Source: Stemphylium vesicarium
Lineage: Eukaryota > Ascomycota > Dothideomycetes > Pleosporales > Pleosporaceae
Assembly (NCBI GenBank): GCA_004380135.1
Contig: QXCR01000082.1
Span: 1-64,000, forward strand
DNA: 64,000 nucleotides
Direction: 5' to 3'
The notes under the pieces were generated by a model. That model saw nothing but the letters and a program-made list of their open reading frames with translations. It was not told where the DNA came from and ran no database searches. Of the stretch, positions 55,224 through 64,000 are shown piece by piece (within the stretch, counting starts at the first letter, position 1; each line of letters starts with the position of its first letter). Made by a program: the position numbers and the translations under genes.

Positions 55224-56847
55224 ATGCTCGCACGACACGCTCCCACCCCGACGGCCCTCTCTGTGGCCGCTCACCGAGCTCTGCCCGCGGCCTCAGCAGC
55301 TACTCGCCTTTCGACGGCCGCCCCAAGAAACCGCACACAAAAGAGGACGCTCGCGACGGTCCAGGATGCCCCACCAAAGAGGACGTACGGCGGCTTGAAG
55401 GACCAGGACAGAATCTTCCAGAATCTGTACGGCCACCATGGCGCAGACTTGAAGAGCGCGATGAAGTATGGTGATTGGCACAAGACCAAGGAGATTATCC
55501 TCAAGGGGCACGAATGGGTGCGCGAATAGTTACCTCCAGAAATCTACACGCAACTGACGGATACAGATCATCTCCGAGATCAAGGCTTCCGGTCTGCGAG
55601 GCCGAGGTGGTGCTGGTTTCCCCTCCGGTCTCAAATGGGTATGCAACGCCATCACAACAGACTCGCGAAGCGGTTGCTGACATAGGCAGTCATTCATGAA
55701 CTTCAAGGACTGGGATAAGGACAGCAAGCCCCGTTACCTGGTCGTCAACGCCGATGAGGGTGAGCCGGGAACCTGCAAGGACCGCGAGATCATGCGCAAG
55801 GACCCCCACAAGCTCATCGAGGGCTGCCTCGTTGCTGGCCGTGCCATGAATGCTACCGCCGCCTACATCTACATCCGAGGAGAGTTCTACCACGAGGCTA
55901 CCGTACTTCAGCGCGCTATCCAAGAGGCATACCAAGCCGGTCTGATCGGCAAGAACGCCTGCGGTTCCGGCTACGACTTTGACGTCTACATTCACCGAGG
56001 AATGGGCGCCTACGTCTGCGGTGAGGAAACCTCTCTCATCGAGTCGCTGGAGGGCAAGCCCGGAAAGCCCCGTTTGAAGCCCCCCTTCCCTGCTGCCGTC
56101 GGTCTCTTCGGATGCCCATCCACCGTGGCCAACGTCGAGACTATCGCTGTCGCGCCCACCATCTGCCGACGAGGAGGTAGCTGGTTCGCGGGCTTCGGCC
56201 GTGAGCGCAACCAGGGCACCAAGCTTTATGCCATCTCCGGTCACGTCAACAAGCCTTGCGTTGTCGAGGAAGAGATGTCCATCCCTCTCCGCGAGCTCAT
56301 CGACAAGCACTGCGGTGGTGTCCGTGGTGGTTGGGACAACCTGAAGGCCGTCATTCCTGGTGGCTCCTCTACACCCGTTCTCCCTAAGCACGTCTGCGAC
56401 GAGCAGCTCATGGACTTTGACGCCCTCAAGGACTCCCAGTCCGGATTTGGTACCGCCGCTGTCATCGTCATGGACCAGTCGACCGACATCGTTCGCGCCA
56501 TCACCCGTCTCGCCAAGTTCTACCACCACGAATCTTGCGGACAGTGCACACCCTGCCGTGAGGGATCAAAATGGACGCACCAGATCATGAACCGCTTCTA
56601 TAAGGGCCAGGCCCGCGAGCGTGAGATCGACATGCTCCAGGAGTTGACCAAACAGGTCGAGGGCCATACCATCTGCGCTTTGGGCGAGGCTTTCGCATGG
56701 CCTCTACAGGGTCTCATCAGGCATTTCAGGCCTGAGCTTGAGGCCAGGATAAAGGACTACGGATTGAAGAACGGTGGCGAGGCATTGGCAGGAGGCTGGG
56801 CACACGATGCTGCTAAGAAGGGACTGTTGGTCTCGCCCGGACAGTAG
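55224..56847 (+). CDS. nuo51: NADH:ubiquinone oxidoreductase 51 kDa subunit (complex I, NDUFV1)
   Basis: Three exons, join(55224..55517, 55567..55638, 55690..56847), 507 aa. Introns of 49 and 51 nt are in phase. The ATG at 55224 opens a basic, Ala/Ser/Arg-rich mitochondrial presequence (MLARHAPTPTALSVAAHRAL). The frame is open further upstream, but no better start is needed. FMN/NADH-binding motifs: GLRGRGGAGFPSGLKW (spanning exon 2) and NADEGEPGTCKDREI. The [4Fe-4S] N3 cluster ligands are ESCGQCTPCREG plus the later Cys of TICALGEAFAWP. The protein accepts electrons from NADH in the matrix arm of complex I. Complete and intact. Confidence 0.96.
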
Positions 56848-57076
56848 ATTTGGAATGGGTTGCATTAAGCATGTTTCTTGTAGTTTGAGCTTTTCTTTCG
56901 ACGTGCAATTTACTTGAAGAGCTGAGTTGTAAATAGTTTCTCGGCGCAAATAAAGCAAGATTGAAATTGACTCTCGAATGACGCATCCTTTGCCAACAAC
57001 GCCGCGAACGCCTTGCACAGATGTGGTACTCCGATATCGTATCAAAACTGATAGTTTCTCCCTTCTTCCCAATCGT

Positions 57077-57796
57077 TCAAGTACCCATACAGATCTGAAT
57101 AAACTCTTCCCTGCTGATCGCATTGTCGTTATCCATGTCAAACTCCTCAATCATAGCCACTAACTCATCATGCGACAAGGCCTCGCCCAACTCCCTAGCC
57201 ACCCTCGTGAGATCCTGCAGCGTAATCGTGCCCTTGCCGCCCTCATCAAACAGTTCAAACGCCCTCAGAATCTCGTCTCGGGGATCGCGACTCAATATCC
57301 TCTGAGCCATGAGTGTCTGGAAAGCCTGGAAGCTGAGCAATTGGCGGCCCGGCGCTGCTGAATACTGTTGCTGTTGCTGTCGACTCGATTGTTTGGCATT
57401 GTGACTTTGAGCGGACCCATGTTGCTGCAGTATCCCCAGAATCTCTTGTTTGGGTAAATCGAAGCCCAACGCTTTCATAGCGACTTTCAACTCGTGGTAG
57501 TCGATGTAGCCGTCCTTGTCGAGGTCGAAGAGGTTAAAGGCTTCGCCGATTTCTTCTCGTTGCTCCTCTGTTAGCTCGGCGAGTGAAGCTGCGCCCGTGG
57601 CTTCCATGCGCTGCGCGTTTTCACGTGCGGTGCGCTCGCGCTCCAGGCGCTCGGCTTCGAGGCGTTGGGCGTTCTTTGGGTTCGGCGCAAAGGCTGGCGT
57701 GTTGCTGAAGGTGGGTGCCTGCCCGCTGGGCTGCATAGGCGCGGCGGCGCGGCCGTAGCGGGGGCCGGGGCCGAGGGGATTCGAGGATGTGGCCAT
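57077..57796 (-). CDS. CDC31: Centrin / Cdc31 EF-hand protein
   Basis: Single exon, 239 aa, convergent with the complex I gene (229 bp between stops). Calcium-binding protein of the spindle pole body; Cdc31 also joins the TREX-2 mRNA-export complex at the nuclear pore. After an 80-residue low-complexity, Arg/Glu-rich N-terminus, the LTEEQREEIGEAFNLFDLDK centrin start follows. EF-hand loops: DLDKDGYIDYHE (canonical), a second site replaced by a Gln/Ser-rich insert (QSHNAKQSSRQQQQQ), DEGGKGTITLQD (degenerate) and DMDNDNAISREE (canonical-like). Length exceeds the usual 160-170 aa because of the extension and the insert. Confidence 0.93.
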   Translation of the reverse strand: MATSSNPLGPGPRYGRAAAPMQPSGQAPTFSNTPAFAPNPKNAQRLEAERLERERTARENAQRMEATGAASLAELTEEQREEIGEAFNLFDLDKDGYIDYHELKVAMKALGFDLPKQEILGILQQHGSAQSHNAKQSSRQQQQQYSAAPGRQLLSFQAFQTLMAQRILSRDPRDEILRAFELFDEGGKGTITLQDLTRVARELGEALSHDELVAMIEEFDMDNDNAISREEFIQICMGT

Positions 57797-59154
57797 GTGT
57801 GCTGGTGGGAGGTGGTTGTAGAGCGTGGGTTGCGCGCTGGGAAGGGTGCGCGGGTGGTGGTGGTGAAGTTGGGCCGACCGCCGTCACTGGGAGATGCCAA
57901 GTCGAGATGAAGCACGCGAGTGCTTTCAGCAGTAGTGAAATCGGGGATTGTGACGGTAATTTGTGCGTCGATGCCTTTGTCTCTGAGTTGCACGCGAGGG
58001 TGAGGCGAGCGCGAGGTGAGCACGAGCTGAGGTCGAGGCGAGGTCGATACTAGGTGATGTGCAAGGTGTTTGGGACGCGAGGCGCGTAAGCTTAGTTGCA
58101 GCTTAGCGCGATTTGCTTCTGATGCAGGTGGGGAACCTAGGGCTAATGGCACTGGTAGGGCTGAGGTCAAGCCGGTGTTTGTCTGCATGAAACGAGGCTG
58201 AACACGAATGGGTTCATTGTAGGAGAGAGGACGTGAGCTATCTGAGCTGTTGGCGGTAGACAGTCATAGGTTACCAGCCACAAAGCCAGGTCTATGACAC
58301 TGCACGAATGGATAGGTTCAAACGCGATATAGGTTTGAAGTACAGTTCCTGCGATGAGAACGCTCGAACAGCGTGCGGAAATCAAGCCAGAGACAGATCA
58401 GAGAGCAAGAATTGGTAAGCCAAAGAACACACTCTGCACAGTCATTGCACAGGCAGTTTAGGGACGTACAGATAGGTCCCTTTGTCTTGTAGGATCTCGC
58501 TTACAGCTGATTATTTTTGTCTGGACTTGTCTTTGAGCTGGCAAATGTTTCACAATGGGCGCGTAGGAACGATGTTGGTGGCGAGGCATCTTCAGGCTGT
58601 CAGGCAGCCGTAGGTAGCAGTAGGCAGGCAAAAGGCACCACTGCACTTGACTTGCGCCTAGAAGCAAAAATCTCCCATTCGCCAATCGCTGTATGTCTTT
58701 GTCATGGTTGCAGCACCTGCAATCATATAAAGCAATTTCTGCCGGGATATGGTCGTGATAGCCAGCACGTGATGTCCGGCTGCGGACTAGCGTCACTGAG
58801 ACGTGCCTTCCTCCTAAGTGCAACCTCACTTCTGCTTGTCCCACCAAACTTATCGCGCCCGTCGCTCTTTCCCTTCCATGACGGCCCATTTCACTACTTA
58901 ATCAGCTCCGCGTCTGAGCTCTTTCTCACTAATTTCACACCTTCCTTTCTCGCTCACTCGCGGCTCACATCGCTGCGCTCGCTCCAGCAGCCTTTTTCTT
59001 GGCGCGTTTTCCGCGAAGCTCTCACCCACGCCTGCCTCTCTAAGAGCTTCCTCGCACCTCGACTCTATCAACCACTCCGCCCCTACGCGATTTTCCTGCG
59101 CATTGCCAATCAACTAGGAAATAAGACACGCGCAACCCGTCGGACAACCTCAGA
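57797..59154. promoter_or_regulatory. Divergent intergenic region between centrin and Nup98-Nup96
   Basis: 1.36 kb between two divergent housekeeping genes, presumably holding both promoters. Open frames here are long but repetitive or shadow-like and have no recognisable product. Confidence 0.45.
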
Positions 59155-62100
59155 ATGTCCTTCGGCGGTGGTTTCGGGGGCTTTGGCTCCACCAACAACA
59201 ACAATCAGTCCACTGGCTTCGGCGGATTTGGTTCAAGTAACAACAACAACAACAACACTTCAGGTAAGCACGACCCTTTGTTTGCGACTTTTAGATTTCT
59301 TCACGCGCGACTGCTTCGATGCGCCATGCGACATCGTCACGGCCTTCTCGACCAACCGTGTCTAACGTGCCTACCGCCTCAGGCTTCGGCTCCAACACGA
59401 ACACCGGTTCAAGCATATTCGGCGGCGCAGCCAATAGCGGCACAACCGGCAGCACAATGTTCGGAGGCGCCAGCTCAAGCTCTCCTTTTGGAGGCGGAGG
59501 TATGTGGAAAGTTTGCGCTCTGCCGTCGCGTCCATCTCTGGACTACTGGAGATTTACCGGCTTCAACGTCTTCGCTCACTTTGGCTTTTCCGTGTCGCCA
59601 ACCTGGCCGATCGCTCGCTATACGTCCAACTTCGCGCGTGGATCGATATCTTTAACACAGGCCCGGACCAGAAACTGACTTAATCCTCCAGGTGGCTTCG
59701 GCGCTAATAACACCAACAACACGGCCTTTGGATCAAAACCCTTCGGCAGCTCGACGACAGGCGGTGGCCTCTTCGGCGGCGGTGGTGGTGGTGCCACCAC
59801 CGGTGGCAGCGGGTTTGGAGGGTTCGGATCAACCAACAACACCACCACTACTTCGGCTTTTGGCAGCACTACCGCAAACACTGGGGGTGGTCTCTTTGGC
59901 CAGAACAAGCCCGCGACTGGGTTTGGCGCATCATCGACTGGAGGTGGAGGCCTGTTCGGAGGCGGCAGCACCGGCGGCGGCGGATTTGGCGCGGCCAATA
60001 CCAATACCACTACGGGCGGATTTGGTGCCAACACTGGCGGCGCTTTCGGCGGCGGTAGCAACCCGCCTCCCAACAACGGTACCGCGAACACTCCTTTCCA
60101 GGCCTTCTCTGAAAAGGATGGCGCCAGTGGCAACGCGCAGTACCAAACCATCACCTTCCAACAGCCATACCAGAATTACTCCCTAGAAGAACTACGAGTA
60201 GCCGACTACAACCAAGGTCGACGGTACGGTAACAACAACGGCCAGGCTGGTGCCTTTGGCCAGAGCACAGGGTTCGGTGGTTTTGGTAGCAACAACAACA
60301 CTACGACAGCCTCCACAGGCTTCGGCGCAAACACCAATACCGGCGGCGGTTTGTTCGGTGGAGGAAACGCCACCACTAACACTACCTCCGCGTTCGGCCA
60401 GAACACAGGCTCGTCCTTCGGTGCCAACAACAATACTTCCACTGGCGGAGGTCTCTTCGGACAAGCCAAGCCCGCTACAGGAGGACTGTTCGGATCCACC
60501 AATAACACTTCGACCGGCACAACTGGCGGTCTGTTTGGAGGTGGTTCTACTTCCAACACTACCGGAGGCTTTGGTTCAGGAGGCGGCGGCTTCGGCTCAT
60601 CGACAACTGGCGGCGGTGGCCTCTTTGGCCAGAACAAGCCTGCGACTGGCGGTGGTCTTTTTGGTGGTGGAGCTGCCACTAACAACACATCGACTCCCTT
60701 CGGCGGCGGCGCGACCAACACAGGTGGAGCCTTTGGCCAGTCTAACACTGGCGGTGGAGGTCTGTTTGGCCAGTCGAACAACCAGGCTTCTTCCACACCG
60801 GCATTTGGTGCCAGCAACACTGCTACCAACACGGGAGGCGGTCTTTTCGGTGGTGGCGGTGCTACTGGTGGAGGCTTTGGACAGAACAACCAGACTTCAA
60901 CCCAGAACACTACTTCCGGTGGTCTCTTTGGTGGAGGCGGTGGTGGATTTGGCCAAAACAACCAGCAGAACCAGCAAAAGCCTGGTGGCCTCTTTGGTGG
61001 CGCTAGCACTGGTGCTACCGGCGGTGGTCTCTTCGGAGGTCAGGCGAACCAGAGCCAGCCCGCTAGTGGTGGACTGTTTGGAGGCGCTGCTGCAAACAAC
61101 AACAACAGCGCTGGCGGTGGTCTCTTTGGTCAGAAGCCTGCTACTGGAGGTAGCTCGCTCTTTGGTGGAGCCGCCAGTACCACCAACACTGGATCGACTG
61201 GTGGAGGCTTATTTGGAGGTCTTGGTGGACAGAACAACCAGCAAAACACTGGTGGCTCCAGCCTTTTCGGTGGCCAGAACAACAACCAACAAAAGCCCGG
61301 CGGCCTATTTGGTGGTTCCACAAACAACACCAACACTGGAGGTCTTTTCGGTGGTGGTCTTGGACAGCAAAACAACAACCAGCAGTCGACTCTGGGAGGC
61401 TCGTTGTTCTCCAGCCAAAACCAACAGCCTCAGCAACAGCAACAGAATAACAACAACCTGTTTGGTGCTTCTGGCAGCTCTCTGTTGAACACATCCATGA
61501 ATACCAACCCATACGGCAACGACGCTTTGTTCGCTGGACTTGCAACTCCTTCTCAGAGCCCTGGCCCCATCGCCACTCCCCTCTCCAGCAGCCAGAAGAA
61601 CAAGAAGAACCCCATTCTTCCCCAGCACAAGCTCAACCCGGCTGCATCGACTCGCCTCCTCACACCACAAACCAAGAGGGGCGGGTATGGATTCAGCTAC
61701 TCGACTTACGGCAGCCCTGCCAATGGTGCAAGCCAGGCCGGTAACCCCAACTTCAGTGGCAGCTTGTTTGCTAATCGAGGTCTTTCTCAATCACTGAGCA
61801 AGAGCGTGTCTGCTAGCAACCTGCGCAACAGCTTCACTCCCGATACCAGCATTCTGTCCCCTGGTGCTTTCTCTACTACCGGACGCAATTTTGGCAATGG
61901 AAGTCTGAAGCGACTCAACATCAATCGCAACATCAACGCTGGCCGCACTCCACTGTTCGACGAGCCAGCACAGAAGCGTGTTAGCTTCGCCGCAGGTGAC
62001 TCTGTGAATGGTGACACCAATGGAGAGACTGCTATGGTCGTTAGGCAGGACGAGGAAGAGTCATCACCCAGGGCTGGCAAACATGACGCAGGTCGGGAGA

Positions 62101-64000
62101 CTGCCCACCCAGAAATGCAGCAGGTCAACGGCAACGAACTCGCCCGCGTCTCCGAAGACCACGTGCTTACACCTAAGTCGTCGTCGTCAGTCAACATCCA
62201 GCCAGGACAAGACCCCAAGCCAGGCGAGTACTGGTGCAGCCCCTCTATGGATCAATTGAAGAAGATGAGCAAGCAAGAGCTTAGGAGCGTTCCCAACTTC
62301 GTGGTTGGCCGCCAGCACATTGGCGAGATCAAGTTCAACCATGGCGAGCCCGTCGATCTATCCGAAGTCGACCTTGACAAGCTGTTTGGCGATATCGTTC
62401 AGCTCAACCCACGCAATGCCACTGTCTACGGAGAGACCTGCACCTGCCTGCCAAAGCCACCACTAGGCAGCGCCCTGAACCGCCCCTCTGAGATCGTTCT
62501 CGGCAACTCATGGCCACGCAACAAGGCTGGTAAGAAGGACGTCAAGCATTTGGAGCGTCTCAAGCGCGTTGCTGGAACTACCTTTGTCAAGTACAACCAG
62601 TCGACTGGAGAATGGACCTTCACCGTCCCGCATTTTTCGTCGTACGGTCTTGACTACGACGACTACAGCGACGACGAAGACGAAGATGCCTCAAGTGAGC
62701 TCAGCGACGTTCCGGATACGCCAGCGGACCAGCAGCATCGCTCCAGCCAGATGACAAGCACCCCACAGGATGACTCGTTCGCAAGCCCCACCCAATCTAG
62801 CCCGGATGACACATTCGACTTCAAGAAGGGCTTCCGTGGGCGCGCCAGTGTGCCAGGTGGCTTCGGAGACGACACCATGTACGAAGACGACGAAGATATA
62901 CAAGACACCCGGGGCGAGTCTTTTTTAGGACGGCGCTCCGTGGGTTCGCTTGATGGACAGCAGGATGCTGACTATTCTGAGAGCGAATCTGGATTGGCGC
63001 ATGACCAGAGCATGGCGGGCTCTGTGTCGAGCCCAGTTCAAACCACGGAGCAGACTCCCGCCAAGGAAGATGCTTTCAAAAGCGCCCTGATGCCAAAGTC
63101 CATCCTCAAGGCTGTGCAACTCCTCAAGCCAGTAACAGGTACACCTTCGAAAGCTCAACCGGTTTTTGATGATGATTGGGCAAACCAACTTCAGCGTACG
63201 ATCAGTCCCAAGAAGCAGGATCGACAGGCCCTTCGCGAGAGTCAGGGTCATGTTTTAAGAGAACAGGAAAATCAGCCCACGAAGCTGTCGCAGTCTGTTC
63301 GCGGTCGACAAATGACTACTGCCATGGATCTAATGGACTCTCTCTTCGGTGAACCCGAGCAGCAGCAGTTTACCCAGCGTGTTGGACACGGTATTGAGGT
63401 TTGACTTCCCCTCCCTTTTGCGATTTCATTCGATGGGGCGCAGTCTGTGGCAGGTTTCCTACATGGCTTTCCTTCATAGATTGACGCTCGGACCTTACGT
63501 CCGCCCATGTATATAGTTATAAATGGAACAAGATTGCTGAAACTCTCTTCTCTAGTTACCCTATTCCAAGCGACCCAAGACAGCATCCGATCTCGACCAA
63601 CTTTCCGACGCCGACAAAGACTTCCATAGCTGCAGCAAGCCCCGTTTCAGCGAAGCCAACATCCTGATCTACGGCAACAAAGGTCCCGCGCACCTCGAAG
63701 GTGCTGTCTTTCCTACCGCCCAAGAGCCGCTCGTTGGCGCTACAAAGGATGTCCGGTTTGCGAAGCTGCCAACTTTCACTGATGTAAGTGCATAGCGGAT
63801 GAGATTGTTGAGACACAAGTACTGACAGCCATAGTCTTCGCCGGAAACATTGTCCCTTCAGAAGCAGCATACGAGGATCTACACTCCTGATGGCATTCCG
63901 TCTGCGAAACTCCTGACCGATCCTGCCCCAGTGGAGTTTTCCAGCCTGGCAAAGGCAGTCTCACTTGATACCACTACAGGCGTTCAAGAGCAACCAGCCT
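59155..64000 (+). CDS. Nup98-Nup96 nucleoporin precursor (3' end beyond the window)
   Basis: Exons join(59155..59263, 59383..59499, 59692..63398, 63556..63783, 63835..>64000). Introns 1-3 are long for this genome (119, 192, 157 nt). The N-terminal 780 residues or so are GLFG/FG repeats. Within them a GLEBS motif (about residues 222-252, NAQYQTITFQQPYQNYSLEE) should bind Gle2/Rae1. The autoproteolytic domain (from YWCSPSMDQLKKMSKQEL) ends in VPHFSSYGL. Cleavage is expected between Phe1057 and Ser1058 of H-F-S, releasing Nup98 (FG, permeability barrier and mRNA export) from Nup96 (Y-complex scaffold). The Nup96 part begins LPYSKRPKTASDLDQLSDAD and runs off the window at residue about 1440. Family names: Nup145 in yeast, Nup189 in S. 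pombe. Confidence 0.94.

Noticed and set aside
58517..59365. 282-residue plus-strand frame ahead of Nup98-Nup96
   Set aside because: It covers the promoter, exon 1 and intron 1 of Nup98 in another frame and has no recognisable domain.
60206..61009. Proline-rich minus-strand frame within Nup98
   Set aside because: It is the reverse shadow of the Gly/Phe repeat coding sequence.

Overview
The window is nuclear DNA of a filamentous ascomycete. Coding genes carry short introns (about 46-60 nt) with GT...AG ends and ctaac/ctaat-type branch sites. The gene set (Cdc24, TmpL, Nup98-Nup96, complex I 51 kDa subunit, hybrid histidine kinase) is typical of Pezizomycotina, and TmpL was first described in Alternaria, so a Dothideomycete/Pleosporales source is my best inference. 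No tRNA, rRNA or CRISPR was seen.

Layout. 1-9 kb: Cdc24 polarity GEF (minus), then a divergent F-box/WD40 protein (plus). 9-12 kb: GNAT acetyltransferase and a monocarboxylate-type MFS transporter (plus). 12-19 kb: a decay zone. It holds a small pseudogene broken by two exact 8-bp tandem duplications and a stop, then a 5.5-kb minus-strand pseudogene broken by a 938-bp hAT transposon remnant (8-bp target-site duplication, 19-bp inverted ends), a 45-bp palindromic insertion that also has an 8-bp target-site duplication, a 114-bp insertion, three stops and two frameshifts. 20.8-30.5 kb: hybrid histidine kinase with a degenerate ATPase region, FAD-linked oxidase, Rhizobium-type (ReAV) L-asparaginase, and a secreted saponin-hydrolase-like protein. 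32.6-38.5 kb: TmpL (adenylation + membrane + flavin reductase) and a secreted M14 carboxypeptidase. 39-45 kb: a broken unknown ORF with a 20-nt homopolymer and upstream repeats, a secreted FMN alpha-hydroxy-acid oxidase, and a decayed nitrilase. 45-53 kb: aldo/keto reductase, a divergent P1 stalk protein, and two tandem paralogues of an unknown family. 55-64 kb: conserved housekeeping genes (complex I 51 kDa subunit, centrin, Nup98-Nup96, which runs off the window).

The two ends are conserved, essential-type genes. The middle is accessory, with secreted enzymes, oxidoreductases and several dead genes. I see no coherent biosynthetic cluster: no PKS, no complete NRPS, no pathway regulator. The strongest unusual signal is the 12-19 kb block, where at least two hAT-type insertions with perfect 8-bp duplications sit next to 8-bp tandem duplications that look like empty hAT target sites. 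Exon joins were read by eye from splice motifs and reading frame.
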